Source of the DNA: Nitratireductor thuwali
GTDB lineage: Bacteria > Pseudomonadota > Alphaproteobacteria > Rhizobiales > Rhizobiaceae
DNA: 64,000 nucleotides
Assembly: GCF_036621415.1 (NCBI RefSeq)
Contig: NZ_CP030941.1
Span: 3,656,001 to 3,720,000, forward strand
Direction: 5' to 3'
Shown: one piece after another, positions 24,635 through 34,263 of the stretch
Position numbering within the stretch: position 1 is the first letter of the stretch
Layout of the letters: every line of letters starts with the position of its first letter
Notes under the pieces: generated by a model
Told to the model about the DNA's origin: nothing
What the model saw: only the letters and a program-made list of their open reading frames with translations
The model's database searches: none
Translations under genes and position numbers: made by a program

Positions 24635-25801
24635 CTAGCGGGCCGCGGCAGCAAGCCCTTTCTCGATGTCGGCTTGAAGGTCGTCGACGTCTTCGAGGCC
24701 GATCTGCAGACGGATGACCGGGCCGGCCTCGGGCCCCTTCGCGACAGTCCGGTCGTCGAGTTGCACATGCACCGCAAGGCTCTCGAATCCGCCCCAGGAA
24801 TAGCCGAGCCCGAAAATCTCCAGCGCGTCGAGAAAGGCATGGGCCTGCGCCTGGCCACCGCCATCCAGGACGATGGAGAAGATGCCGCTGGCGCCTGAAA
24901 AATCGCGTTTCCAGATGGCGTGGCCCGGATGGGAGGGGAGGGCGGGATGCAGCACCTGCGCCACCCCGGCGCGGCCTTCCAGCCAGCGGGCAAGGTGCAG
25001 CGCGCTCTGCTGATGGCGCTCAAGCCGTACGCCCATGGTACGCAGCCCGCGCAGCACCTGGTAGACATCATCCGGCCCGGCGCACACGCCCATCGTCAGA
25101 TAGGCGTCATAAAGCCTTTCCCAGCAGGCTTCGTTGGCCGACACCGTGCCGAGCAGAATGTCGGAATGGCCGGCCGGATATTTGGTGGCAGCGTGGATGG
25201 AGATGTCGACGCCGAAATCGAGCGGCCGGAAATAAAGGGGCGTGGCCCATGTATTGTCCATCATCACGACGGCGCCCGCCGCATGAGCCGCGGCGCTGAT
25301 GGCGGGAATGTCCTGCATTTCAAACGTGTTGGAGCCGGGCGATTCGGTGAAGACGACTTTCGTGTTGTCTCGGATCAGCCCTGCGATGTCGGCACCGACT
25401 GCCGGATCGTAATATTCCACCTCCACGCCAAGCCGCTCGAGCATGGTGTCGGCGAAGCGACGGGTGGGATGGTAGACCGAATCGACGATCAGCACATGGT
25501 CGCCCGCCGAAAGGAAGCCCAGCAGGGGAACGCAGACGGCGGCCAGGCCCGACGGCACGGCAATCGTGCCGGCCGAGCCCTCCAGCGCGTCGACCGCTGC
25601 CCCCAGGGCGTCGGTGGTCGGCGTGCCGCGTGTGCCATAGGTGTATTTCTGGCTCCGCGCAGCCATCGCCGCCGCATCGGGGAACAGCACCGTCGAGGCG
25701 TGGACGACAGGAGGATTTACAAAGCCGTGGAAGTCGCGCGGGTCGTTGCCGGCATGCGCGAGCCGCGTATTCACGCCACGCATCTGGTGATTTTTGCCCA
25801 T
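24635..25801 (-). CDS. metC: Cystathionine beta-lyase (PLP enzyme)
   Basis: A 388-residue Cys/Met-metabolism PLP enzyme. It has TYGTRGTPTTDAL, GLAAVCVPLLGFLSAGDHVL, DNTWATPLYFRPLDFGVDIS and the cofactor Lys at K207 (SIHAATKYPAGHSD). It cleaves cystathionine to homocysteine, pyruvate and ammonia in methionine synthesis. It is divergent from aapJ, an arrangement also known in Rhizobium. The 288-base intergenic region must hold both promoters; I saw no clear riboswitch in it. Distinction from cystathionine gamma-lyase rests on context and overall similarity. Confidence 0.88.
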   Translation of the reverse strand: MGKNHQMRGVNTRLAHAGNDPRDFHGFVNPPVVHASTVLFPDAAAMAARSQKYTYGTRGTPTTDALGAAVDALEGSAGTIAVPSGLAAVCVPLLGFLSAGDHVLIVDSVYHPTRRFADTMLERLGVEVEYYDPAVGADIAGLIRDNTKVVFTESPGSNTFEMQDIPAISAAAHAAGAVVMMDNTWATPLYFRPLDFGVDISIHAATKYPAGHSDILLGTVSANEACWERLYDAYLTMGVCAGPDDVYQVLRGLRTMGVRLERHQQSALHLARWLEGRAGVAQVLHPALPSHPGHAIWKRDFSGASGIFSIVLDGGGQAQAHAFLDALEIFGLGYSWGGFESLAVHVQLDDRTVAKGPEAGPVIRLQIGLEDVDDLQADIEKGLAAAAR

Positions 25802-26089
25802 TGTGCCGCCTTTGCTTTCGACAGGCCGCTCGCGCGGCGATCATCCCCGATTAATTTCTTCGCGCCCGCAGCACAACCCTGCGCCGCCCTGGTACCGGCA
25901 GGCCGGAGCCAATTGACATCATTGTCCCTTTCGCACTTGACCCGCGCTGCAATATGGCATTCGATGGGCTCTGTGCATGGGAGAGGAAGCGTGTAACCGA
26001 TACAGTGTTCATCTGAATGGATACGCCGGCTTCCGCACAAGTAGCTTAGAGGATGAACCCTGTACGTTAAAAATAAAGGGTCAATGAAC

Positions 26090-27115
26090 ATGAAGAAACT
26101 TATCACGGCACTGCTCGGCTCGGCCGTTGCCATCGCGGCAGCTCCGGCCTCTGCAGCTACCCTCGACGACGTGAAATCGAAGGGTTATGTGCAGTGCGGC
26201 GTTTCCACCGGTCTTGCCGGTTTCAGCGCGCCGGACGACACCGGCGACTGGACGGGCCTGGACGTCGACTACTGCCGCGCCGTCGCTGCTGCGATCTTCG
26301 ACGATCCGGAAGCCGTCCGCTTCACGGCACTGACCGCCAAGGAACGCTTCACCGCGCTCCAGTCGGGCGAGATCGACATCCTTTCGCGAAACACCACCTG
26401 GACCATCAGCCGCGATACCGCACTTGGCCTCAACTTTGCCGGCGTCACCTACTATGACGGCCAGGGCTTCATGATCAACGCGCAGAAGCTCCAGGGCATC
26501 AACTCCGCCCTTCAGCTTTCCGGCGCCGCCGTCTGCGTGCAGTCCGGCACCACGACGGAGCTCAACCTGGCCGACTACTTCAAGGCCAACAACATGGAGT
26601 ACAATCCTGTTGTCTTCGAGAAGCTCGAAGAGGTGAACGCGGCTTACGATTCGGGCCGTTGCGACGTCTACACCACCGACCAGTCGGGCCTCTACGCGAT
26701 CCGCCTCACGCTGGCCAATCCGGACGACCATGTGGTGCTTCCCGAGATCATCTCGAAGGAGCCTCTCGGCCCGGTCGTGCGCCATGGCGATGACCAGTGG
26801 TTCGATATCGCGAAGTGGGTTTATTTTGCGATGCTGAATGCCGAGGAATACGGCATCACCCAGGACAATCTCGACGAGATGCTGAAGTCCGACAATCCCA
26901 ACATCTCGCGCATGCTCGGCACCGAGGAAGGGTCCAAGCTGGCCGCTGATCTGGGGCTTGACGAAGATTGGGTTGTTCGCATCGTCAGGCATGTCGGCAA
27001 CTACGGCGAGGTCTTCGAGCGCAATGTAGGCGCCGAGAGCCCGCTCAAGATCAGCCGCGGCATCAACGCGCTGTGGACCAAGGGCGGCATCCAGTACGGC
27101 CCGCCGATCCGCTGA
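26090..27115 (+). CDS. aapJ: General L-amino acid ABC transporter, periplasmic binding protein AapJ
   Basis: A 341-residue solute-binding protein with a Sec signal (KKLITALLGSAVAIAAAPASA). The family 3 binding domain includes VKSKGYVQCGVSTGLAGFS, LDVDYCRAVAAAIF, ILSRNTTWTISRDTALGLNF and YTTDQSGLYAIR. It captures a broad range of L-amino acids in the periplasm for AapQMP. ATG at 26090 fits the AAAGGG site and the AapJ length better than ATG at 26084. A strong stem-loop follows the stop. Confidence 0.96.
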   Translation: MKKLITALLGSAVAIAAAPASAATLDDVKSKGYVQCGVSTGLAGFSAPDDTGDWTGLDVDYCRAVAAAIFDDPEAVRFTALTAKERFTALQSGEIDILSRNTTWTISRDTALGLNFAGVTYYDGQGFMINAQKLQGINSALQLSGAAVCVQSGTTTELNLADYFKANNMEYNPVVFEKLEEVNAAYDSGRCDVYTTDQSGLYAIRLTLANPDDHVVLPEIISKEPLGPVVRHGDDQWFDIAKWVYFAMLNAEEYGITQDNLDEMLKSDNPNISRMLGTEEGSKLAADLGLDEDWVVRIVRHVGNYGEVFERNVGAESPLKISRGINALWTKGGIQYGPPIR

Positions 27116-27139
27116 TCGAGGAAATTTAGCCTTCATGAC

Positions 27140-27168
27140 GGGCGAAAGGCGCCTGCCGCCTTTCGCCC
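27140..27168 (+). other. 12-bp perfect stem-loop between aapJ and aapQ
   Basis: GGGCGAAAGGCG and CGCCTTTCGCCC pair around the loop CCTGC, 25 bases after the aapJ stop. No T-run follows. In ABC operons such hairpins commonly protect the upstream message so that the binding protein is made in excess over the membrane subunits. That role is inferred here. Confidence 0.75.
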
Positions 27169-27186
27169 CCCTCATCGGGGATCGAT

Positions 27187-28380
27187 ATGGCAACCCAGGA
27201 CTCAATCGCGGAGGGCCGTGAGGCTCCCCGGGTACCGTTGCTTTATGATCCAAAGCTTCGCTCGATCGCGTATCAGGTCCTCGTCTTTGTCGGCCTTTTC
27301 GCCTTCGTCTATTGGATCATCGGCAATACCGTAGACAATCTGCAGCGCGCCAACATCGCGTCCGGTTTCGATTTTATGCAGAGCCGCGCCGGCTTCGACA
27401 TCGGCCAGAGCATGATCGAGTACACCTCGGACTCGACCTATGGCCGCGCTTTGCTGGTCGGCTTGCTGAACACGCTTCTGGTGGCTGTGCTGGGCATCGC
27501 CACGGCCACGATAATCGGCTTTGTCGTCGGCGTCGGGCGGCTGTCCACCAACTGGCTGATCAACCGCATCTGCCTCGTCTATGTCGAGGTCTTCCGCAAC
27601 GTCCCGCCGCTGCTCGTCATTTTCTTCTGGTATTTCGGTGTCCTGTCGGTCCTGCCGGGTCCCCGCGACAGTATCGAGCTCCCCTTCGGCTCATACCTGA
27701 ACGGGCGCGGCTTCTATTTTCCGAAGTTCATCTGGGGGGAGGGAGCCTGGCTGATCGCGCTGGCTTTCCTGCTGGCGCTGATCTTCGTCTTCTTCGTGCG
27801 GCGTTGGGCCTATAAGCGCCAGGCGGCCACCGGAGAGCAGTTCCCGGTCTTCCTGACGGGGCTGGGTCTCATCGTGGGCCTGCCGCTTCTTGCCTTCTTC
27901 CTGACCGGCATGCCGCTCGAATTCTCCTATCCGGAGCTTTCCACGTTCAACCTGCGCGGCGGCGTGCAGGTCAAACCGGAGTTCCTGTCGCTCTATCTCG
28001 CGCTGTCCTTCTACACCGCCGCCTTCATCGCCGAGATCGTGCGGGCGGGCGTGCTGGGGGTCAGCCGGGGGCAGACGGAAGCATCGCTCGCGCTCGGCCT
28101 GAGCGCAAACCAGACCTTGCGGCTCGTCATCGTACCCCAGGCCCTGCGCATCATCATCCCGCCGCTCACGAGCCAGTATCTTAACCTGACCAAGAACTCT
28201 TCGCTTGCCATAGCCATCGGTTATCCGGATCTGGTCGCGACAGGCGGCACGGCCCTCAATCAGACGGGGCAGGCGATCGAGATCGTGGCGATCTGGCTGG
28301 TCGTCTATCTGGGCCTCAGCCTGACAACTTCGGCTTTCATGAACTGGTTCAACGCGCGCATGGCGCTGGTCGAGAGATAG
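27187..28380 (+). CDS. aapQ: General L-amino acid ABC transporter permease AapQ
   Basis: A 397-residue inner-membrane permease. Hydrophobic helices start at SIAYQVLVFVGLFAFVYWII. A periplasmic insertion follows the first helix, and the binding-protein-dependent transport core runs from GLLNTLLVAVLGIATATIIG. The EAA-type loop that contacts the ATPase is ASLALGLSANQTLRLVIVPQALRIIIPPL. The long form with extra N-terminal helices is typical of Aap permeases. It pairs with AapM and is cotranscribed with aapJMP. Confidence 0.95.
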   Translation: MATQDSIAEGREAPRVPLLYDPKLRSIAYQVLVFVGLFAFVYWIIGNTVDNLQRANIASGFDFMQSRAGFDIGQSMIEYTSDSTYGRALLVGLLNTLLVAVLGIATATIIGFVVGVGRLSTNWLINRICLVYVEVFRNVPPLLVIFFWYFGVLSVLPGPRDSIELPFGSYLNGRGFYFPKFIWGEGAWLIALAFLLALIFVFFVRRWAYKRQAATGEQFPVFLTGLGLIVGLPLLAFFLTGMPLEFSYPELSTFNLRGGVQVKPEFLSLYLALSFYTAAFIAEIVRAGVLGVSRGQTEASLALGLSANQTLRLVIVPQALRIIIPPLTSQYLNLTKNSSLAIAIGYPDLVATGGTALNQTGQAIEIVAIWLVVYLGLSLTTSAFMNWFNARMALVER

Positions 28381-28389
28381 GGGGCAGCC

Positions 28390-29547
28390 ATGCAGGAGCA
28401 CGATCTCTCCTTCGTCCGCGCGCAAATGATCGCCGAGCAGGCGCCGCCGCTTCGCGAGCGTGGCCTGGTGCGGTGGCTGCGCAAGAATCTGTTCGCCAAT
28501 ATCACCGACACCATCTTCACGCTGATCGGGCTGTTCATCATCTTCTCGATCGTCCCGCCGGTGCTGAACTGGGCATTCTTCGACGCACAATGGTTCGGCA
28601 CCGACCGCACGTTCTGCGCCACGGTGGTGCAGGGCGGGATGCAGCCGGAAGGCTGGTCCGGCGCCTGCTGGGCCTTCGTCCGCGCCAAGTTCCTCCAGTT
28701 CATGGTGGGACGGTATCCGGTGGACGAACGCTGGCGGGTCTATCTGACCGGCATCATCTTCGTGGCGCTGCTGGTACCCATGCTCATGCCCAAGGTGCCG
28801 CGCAAGGGGCTCAACGCCATCCTTTTGTTCCTGGCCTTTCCCATCGTCGGCTTCTTTCTGCTGTCGGGCGGCTATTTCGGCCTGCAACCGGTGCCGACGC
28901 CGCTGTGGGGCGGGCTGATGGTGACCCTGGTTCTGGCCTATGTCGGTATCACCGTATCGCTGCCCTTCGGCATCGTGCTGGCGCTGGGAAGGCGTTCGCA
29001 GATGCCGGTTGTCAAGCTCGTCTGCATCATCTTCATCGAGACGATGCGCGGCGTGCCGCTGATCACCATTCTGTTCATGGCCAGCGTCATGCTGCCGCTC
29101 TTCCTGCCGCCCGGCACCACCTTCGACAAGCTCCTGCGGGCGCTGATCGGCGTCGCGCTGTTCGCCTCCGCCTATATGGCCGAGGTCATCCGCGGCGGCT
29201 TGCAGGCAATCCCCAAGGGGCAGTACGAGGGTGCGGATGCGCTGGGGCTGAGCTATTGGCAGAAAACCAATCTGATCGTGCTGCCGCAGGCGATCAAGCT
29301 CGTCATCCCCGGGATCGTGAACACCTTCATCGGCCTCTTCAAGGACACGAGCCTGGTCTACATCATCGGCATGTTCGATCTTCTGGGCGCCGTCCGGCTG
29401 AATTTCGCGGACGCCAACTGGGCCTCGGCGCAGACACCGATCACCGGCCTCGTCTTCGCGGGCTTCATCTTCTGGCTGTTCTGCTTCGGCATGTCGCGCT
29501 ACTCGATATTCATGGAACGCCGGCTCGACACCGGCCATAAACGATAG
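28390..29547 (+). CDS. aapM: General L-amino acid ABC transporter permease AapM
   Basis: A 385-residue permease partner of AapQ, 9 bases downstream of it. It starts with a charged cytoplasmic segment ([14 protein letters not shown]) and helix [22 protein letters not shown]. The transport domain has [21 protein letters not shown], and the coupling loop is [28 protein letters not shown]. Together AapQ and AapM form the heterodimeric channel. Confidence 0.95.
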   Translation: MQEHDLSFVRAQMIAEQAPPLRERGLVRWLRKNLFANITDTIFTLIGLFIIFSIVPPVLNWAFFDAQWFGTDRTFCATVVQGGMQPEGWSGACWAFVRAKFLQFMVGRYPVDERWRVYLTGIIFVALLVPMLMPKVPRKGLNAILLFLAFPIVGFFLLSGGYFGLQPVPTPLWGGLMVTLVLAYVGITVSLPFGIVLALGRRSQMPVVKLVCIIFIETMRGVPLITILFMASVMLPLFLPPGTTFDKLLRALIGVALFASAYMAEVIRGGLQAIPKGQYEGADALGLSYWQKTNLIVLPQAIKLVIPGIVNTFIGLFKDTSLVYIIGMFDLLGAVRLNFADANWASAQTPITGLVFAGFIFWLFCFGMSRYSIFMERRLDTGHKR

Positions 29548-29576
29548 CCGGCCGCAGGCTCGGCAAGGGGAAGACA

Positions 29577-30371
29577 ATGGCAAGTCAGGCAGAGAAAAAG
29601 GAAGCGCCCGGGAAGGGCGAAATGCAGATCGCCGGTACAGACGTCGCCATCGAAATCATCGGCATGCATAAATGGTTCGGTGAGTTCCATGTCCTGAAGG
29701 ACATCAATCTGAAGGTCATGGGCGGCGAGCGCATTGTCGTCTGCGGTCCGTCGGGCTCCGGCAAGTCCACCATGATCCGCTGCATCAACCGGCTGGAAGA
29801 ACACCAGAAGGGCAAGATCATCGTCGACGGCATCGAACTCACCAACGACCTGAAGAAGATCGACGAGGTGCGCCGCGAGGTCGGCATGGTGTTCCAGCAC
29901 TTCAACCTTTTCCCGCATCTGACGATCCTGGAGAACTGCACGCTCGCCCCTATTTGGGTGCGCAAGATGCCCCGGCGCGAGGCCGAGGCCATCGCGATGC
30001 GCTATCTGGAGCGGGTCAAGATTCCCGAGCAGGCGAATAAATATCCCGGCCAGCTCTCCGGCGGTCAGCAGCAACGCGTGGCCATTGCCCGGGCGCTCTG
30101 CATGAATCCGCGCATCATGCTCTTCGACGAGCCGACCTCCGCGCTCGACCCGGAGATGATCAAGGAGGTGCTGGATACAATGGTCGACCTCGCCGAGGAA
30201 GGCATGACCATGATCTGCGTCACCCACGAAATGGGTTTTGCGCGCCAGGTGGCGAACCGGGTGATCTTCATGGACCAGGGCCAGATCGTCGAGCAGAACG
30301 AGCCGGCGGAGTTCTTCGACAACCCGCAGCACGAACGCACCAAGCTGTTCCTGTCGCAGATACTGCACTGA
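29577..30371 (+). CDS. aapP: General L-amino acid ABC transporter ATPase AapP
   Basis: A 264-residue ABC ATPase with Walker [12 protein letters not shown]-loop [12 protein letters not shown], signature [15 protein letters not shown], Walker [13 protein letters not shown] and switch VTHEMG. It powers AapQM. A short polar N-terminal extension (about 25 residues) precedes the first strand, as is common in this family. The operon ends here, 12 bases before the convergent monooxygenase; a GCGCCCG/CGGGCGC hairpin (30372-30398) spans the junction. Confidence 0.96.
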   Translation: MASQAEKKEAPGKGEMQIAGTDVAIEIIGMHKWFGEFHVLKDINLKVMGGERIVVCGPSGSGKSTMIRCINRLEEHQKGKIIVDGIELTNDLKKIDEVRREVGMVFQHFNLFPHLTILENCTLAPIWVRKMPRREAEAIAMRYLERVKIPEQANKYPGQLSGGQQQRVAIARALCMNPRIMLFDEPTSALDPEMIKEVLDTMVDLAEEGMTMICVTHEMGFARQVANRVIFMDQGQIVEQNEPAEFFDNPQHERTKLFLSQILH

Positions 30372-30383
30372 GCGCCCGCGCCA

Positions 30384-31577
30384 TCACGCGCCGGGCGCGG
30401 CCTCCACGTCATAGCCGTAGAGCCAGTCGAGGTCGGCCAGCAGCCGTTCCTCGCTTCTGAAATGCAGCGCCAGGTTTCGCGCACGCGCCACCAAGCCGCC
30501 TGCGTGCCAGGCGAAGCGGTTGAAGCGGCCGCGGGCTGCAACGCGTTTCAGTCGAGGCTTGCGCAGGGTCTCGAAGCGTTGAAGCATTGCGGCGCGCTCT
30601 CTGCCCCGCGCGTGGAGAACGGCCAGCAGGGCCGCGTCCTCGATCGCCATTGCCGCTCCCTGCGCTGCATAGGGCGTCAAGGCATGGGCGGCATCGCCGA
30701 TCAGCGCCATGCCGCCCGGATGGTGCCAGCGCCGCAGGCTGCCGACGGTATGCAGCGGCCACGTCCTCCAGGGCGCGGCCACTGAGACGAGCATGCGCAA
30801 GCGAGGGGAGGCGCCAGCCATGGCTGAGACCAGCGCGGTCATGTCGGCCTCGCTTGTCCAGCGTCGACCGAGGTCGCGCCCCCGTGTGACGGCGACGAGA
30901 TTGACCTGGCTGCCGCCTTGCACAGGATAGGCCACCAGATGGAAACCGGGGGCAAGCAGCGCGCAGACACTGTCATTTTCCGAACTCAGGATGCCTTCCG
31001 GCACATCGCCGGCACGCACCACGGCGCGATGGGCGACATGGCCGCTGAACCTGCTTTGGCCGTCGCTCGCCAGCCTTCGCAACCGTGACCACACGCCATC
31101 GGCCGCCACAAGCAATCCGCAGCCGATCTGAGCCCCGGAGGAAAGGCGGACAGCGACTGCCTCGCCCTGGAAAGCCGCGTCGTCGACGCTCTCGCCCATC
31201 ACCAGGCGTATGGAGGGTGTCTCGCCGACAACCTCCGCAAGCGCCCCCTGAAGGTCGGCGCGGTGCACCACCAGATAGGCCGCTCCCCAGCGCGCCTCGG
31301 CCTTTCGCCCGAGCGGAACCCGCCCAAGCGGCCTCAGGCTCGCCGCGTCCTTGAGGAGGATCGCCTGCGGAGCGACGGCCTTGCCGTCCAACCGGGCGGT
31401 GACGCCGAGGCGGTCGAGAATGCGCGTCGCATTCGGGGAAAGCTGCAGGCCCGCGCCCGCTTCCTCAAGCGTGTCGGCACGTTCGTATACGGAAACGTTA
31501 AATCCTTGCGCGGCGAAGGCAAGCGCTGCCGTCAGGCCCGCAATTCCGGCCCCCGCGACGACAACATGCCTTTTCAC
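30384..31577 (-). CDS. FAD-dependent aromatic-ring monooxygenase (salicylate hydroxylase-like)
   Basis: A 397-residue class A flavoprotein monooxygenase. The Rossmann motif is VVVAGAGIAGLTAALAFAAQG, followed by YERADTLEEAGAGLQLSPNATRIL, a DG-type block LLVAADGVWSRLR and the second FAD motif ALIGDAAHALTPYAAQGAAMAIEDA. Such enzymes hydroxylate aromatic acids using NAD(P)H and O2. The exact substrate (salicylate, 3- or 6-hydroxy acids, ubiquinone intermediates) cannot be decided. It is followed by nothing catabolic, so it is a stand-alone gene facing the aap operon. Confidence 0.9.
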   Translation of the reverse strand: MKRHVVVAGAGIAGLTAALAFAAQGFNVSVYERADTLEEAGAGLQLSPNATRILDRLGVTARLDGKAVAPQAILLKDAASLRPLGRVPLGRKAEARWGAAYLVVHRADLQGALAEVVGETPSIRLVMGESVDDAAFQGEAVAVRLSSGAQIGCGLLVAADGVWSRLRRLASDGQSRFSGHVAHRAVVRAGDVPEGILSSENDSVCALLAPGFHLVAYPVQGGSQVNLVAVTRGRDLGRRWTSEADMTALVSAMAGASPRLRMLVSVAAPWRTWPLHTVGSLRRWHHPGGMALIGDAAHALTPYAAQGAAMAIEDAALLAVLHARGRERAAMLQRFETLRKPRLKRVAARGRFNRFAWHAGGLVARARNLALHFRSEERLLADLDWLYGYDVEAAPGA

Positions 31578-31595
31578 GGCGACTGGGTCCTGATC

Positions 31596-31838
31596 CTAAG
31601 CAGCTTCCGTGTAGCGGCAGTCTTCAGGCCTGGTCTCGGATGCCTTCAGTTCGGGATTGTAGCGGTAGAGCGTCGAGCAATAGGGGCAGACGCGCTCCAC
31701 ATCGTCGCCCATGTCCAGAAACACATGGGGATGGTCATCGGGAGCGGCCGCGCCGACGCACATGAATTCCTTCACGCCGATCTCGATCGAACGATGTCCA
31801 GCCGTGTTGTGAAAATGCGGTATCGTATCGCCAGCCAT
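31596..31838 (-). CDS. Zinc-finger domain-containing protein (CHCC type)
   Basis: An 80-residue protein starting MAGDTIPHFHN, with EFMCVGAAAPDDHPHVFLDMG and VCPYCSTLYRY. The C...H...C-P-Y-C spacing is that of the CHCC zinc finger related to the mitochondrial complex I subunit NDUFS6, found as a small separate protein in alphaproteobacteria. The start at 31838 is chosen because the domain begins there; the frame continues upstream without coding character. It lies 18 bases upstream of the monooxygenase on the same strand. Confidence 0.88.
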   Translation of the reverse strand: MAGDTIPHFHNTAGHRSIEIGVKEFMCVGAAAPDDHPHVFLDMGDDVERVCPYCSTLYRYNPELKASETRPEDCRYTEAA

Positions 31839-32055
31839 ATCATTCTCCCGCGAACTGCATCCAGGGCCCGCCATCGCTCCGCTGTTTCCCCAGGCGGATG
31901 TGACCGGCCGATGGGCTGCGTTTGTAGCATAAACGGCTTCTTTGCAAGCCTGTGATATGAAACTGTCGCAAAACCATGCCACTGCATAATATAGGGTGGT
32001 ACGACGTGGTGCGCCGCCGGGCATTCGGCCGGGCATCCGGTAAGACAGCGGGCAG

Positions 32056-34257
32056 ATGATGAACGAGTTGAAACCAGTCAAGAATGAGTTTCCGGACCAG
32101 CAGGGCGCCGCCGATGCGATCGCCGGTCCCGATCGGTTCGTCAATCGCGAGTTCTCCTGGCTTCAGTTCAACAGGCGCGTTCTGGATGAATCGCAGAACC
32201 CCAGCCATCCGCTGCTGGAGCGGGTGCGCTTCCTTTCCATCTCGGCCGACAATCTCGACGAGTTCTTCATGGTCCGCGTTGCCGGTCTCGCCGGCCAGGT
32301 GCGCGAGAATATCGCGACACGCAGCGCCGACGGGCGCACGCCGGAAGAGCAGCTCGACCAGGTTCTCCGCGAGGTGAGCCGTCTGCAGATCGATCAGCAT
32401 GCAAGCCTCTCCCGCCTTCTGGAACTGCTCAGAAAGGAGGAAATCGAACTGATCCGGCCGGCGGCGCTGACGGCGGACGACAAGAAGTGGGTCGAGGCGC
32501 ATTTCCTCGACGATATCTATCCAGTGCTGACGCCGCTCTCCATCGACCCGGCGCATCCATTTCCCTTCATTCCGAATCTCGGCTTCTCTATCGCGCTCGA
32601 TCTCCAGAACCTGACGGACGGCGAGGCGATGACGGCTCTGCTGCGCCTGCCGGTTGCCCTGCAGCGCTTCATAGAGCTGCCCCGGCGCGGCAGTGCCTGC
32701 CGCCTCGTCACGCTCGAGGATGTGGTGGAGCTTTTTATCGGAAAGCTCTTTCCTGGCTACCGCGTCAACGGGTCCGGCACCTTCCGCATCATCCGCGACA
32801 GCGATATCGAGGTGGAGGAAGAGGCCGAGGATCTGGTCCGCCTGTTCGAAAGCGCGCTGAAACGCCGCCGCCGCGGGTCGGTGATCCGCATCGAGTTCGA
32901 ACGCTCGATGCCGGAGTCCCTGCGCGCCTTCGTGGCGACGGAGCTCGGCGTGCCGCCGACCCGCATCAGCGTCCTGGAAGGGCCGCTGGCGATCAACCAG
33001 ATATCGGAGATCGTCAAGATCCCGCGCGAGGAGCTGAAGTTCGCGCCCTATAATCCGCGCTTTCCCGAGCGCATCCGCGAGCATAGTGGCGACTGCTTCG
33101 CCGCGATACGCGAGAAGGACCTGGTGGTCCATCACCCGTACGAATCCTTCGATGTCGTGGTGCAGTTTCTGCGCCAGGCCTCCCAGGATCCCGATGTCGT
33201 GGCGATCAAGCAGACCCTTTACCGTACCTCCAACGACAGCCCCATCGTGCGCGCGCTGATCGAGGCTTCGGAGGCCGGCAAGTCGGTGACGGCCCTCGTG
33301 GAGCTCAAGGCCCGCTTCGACGAGGAAGCCAATATCCGCTGGGCACGAGACCTTGAGCGGGCGGGCGTGCAGGTCGTGTTCGGCTTCATCGAATTGAAGA
33401 CCCACGCCAAGATGTCGCTGGTCGTGCGCCGCGAGGAGGGGAGGCTGCGCACCTACTGCCACCTGGGTACCGGCAACTACCATCCGATCACCGCCCGCAT
33501 CTATACCGATCTGTCCTATTTCACCGACGATCCGATCATCGCCCACGACGTGGCCAAGGTCTTCAATTTCATCACCGGCTATGCCGAGCCGGACGTGGAT
33601 ATGAAGCTCGCCGTGTCTCCCTTCACGCTGCGTGACCGCATCCTGAGGCACATCGCGGCGGAGGTGGAACATGCCAAGGGCGGTCGTCCCGGGCAAATAT
33701 GGATGAAGATGAATTCGCTCGTCGACCCCGCAATTATCGATGCTTTGTACGAAGCAGGTCGCGCCGGCGTTGAGATAGATCTGGTCGTGCGCGGCATTTG
33801 CTGCCTGCGGCCGCAAGTGCCCGGCCTGTCGGAGAACATAAGGGTCAAGTCCATCGTCGGCCGCTTCCTTGAGCACAGCCGCATCTATTGTTTCGGCAAT
33901 GGTCACGGGCTGCCCTCCGACGAGGCCGTCGTCTACATCTCGTCCGCCGACCTGATGCCCCGCAATCTCGACCGGCGTGTCGAGGCCATGGTGCCGATCA
34001 CCAATCCGACTGTGCATGAACAGGTGCTGGGCCAGATCATGCTGGGCAACATCATGGACAACCAGCAAAGTTTCGAAGTATTGCCAGACGGTACCTCGAG
34101 GCGCATTGTGCCCGAGGATGGAGAAGAAACCTTCAACGCCCAGGAATACTTCATGACCAATCCCAGCCTTTCGGGCCGAGGCGATGCACTTAAATCCCAT
34201 GCGCCGAAGCGGATTGCGGCCTTCAAGCGCCGCAAGAAGGCCCAAGCTGGCGGCTGA
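32056..34257 (+). CDS. ppk: Polyphosphate kinase 1
   Basis: A 733-residue PPK1, which reversibly builds polyphosphate from ATP. The N-terminal domain opens [19 protein letters not shown]. The catalytic phospholipase-D-like halves follow with [19 protein letters not shown]469 in [11 protein letters not shown] (the phosphorylated His) and H607 in [11 protein letters not shown]. The length is normal. It starts with tandem ATGs (MM). It is followed after six bases by ppx, so synthesis and degradation of polyphosphate are coded together. Confidence 0.96.
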   Translation: MMNELKPVKNEFPDQQGAADAIAGPDRFVNREFSWLQFNRRVLDESQNPSHPLLERVRFLSISADNLDEFFMVRVAGLAGQVRENIATRSADGRTPEEQLDQVLREVSRLQIDQHASLSRLLELLRKEEIELIRPAALTADDKKWVEAHFLDDIYPVLTPLSIDPAHPFPFIPNLGFSIALDLQNLTDGEAMTALLRLPVALQRFIELPRRGSACRLVTLEDVVELFIGKLFPGYRVNGSGTFRIIRDSDIEVEEEAEDLVRLFESALKRRRRGSVIRIEFERSMPESLRAFVATELGVPPTRISVLEGPLAINQISEIVKIPREELKFAPYNPRFPERIREHSGDCFAAIREKDLVVHHPYESFDVVVQFLRQASQDPDVVAIKQTLYRTSNDSPIVRALIEASEAGKSVTALVELKARFDEEANIRWARDLERAGVQVVFGFIELKTHAKMSLVVRREEGRLRTYCHLGTGNYHPITARIYTDLSYFTDDPIIAHDVAKVFNFITGYAEPDVDMKLAVSPFTLRDRILRHIAAEVEHAKGGRPGQIWMKMNSLVDPAIIDALYEAGRAGVEIDLVVRGICCLRPQVPGLSENIRVKSIVGRFLEHSRIYCFGNGHGLPSDEAVVYISSADLMPRNLDRRVEAMVPITNPTVHEQVLGQIMLGNIMDNQQSFEVLPDGTSRRIVPEDGEETFNAQEYFMTNPSLSGRGDALKSHAPKRIAAFKRRKKAQAGG

Positions 34258-34263
34258 CGGCGC

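Noticed and set aside
25802..26089. SAM-type riboswitch between metC and aapJ
   Set aside because: I looked for the conserved SAM-II-like core on the metC strand and did not see it; the region shows only ordinary promoter-like sequence.
27691..29583. 630-codon open frame on the minus strand across aapQ/aapM
   Set aside because: It is antisense to two clear permease genes; its Glu/Asp/His/Gln/Arg-rich translation is the usual by-product of GC-rich codons and matches no family.
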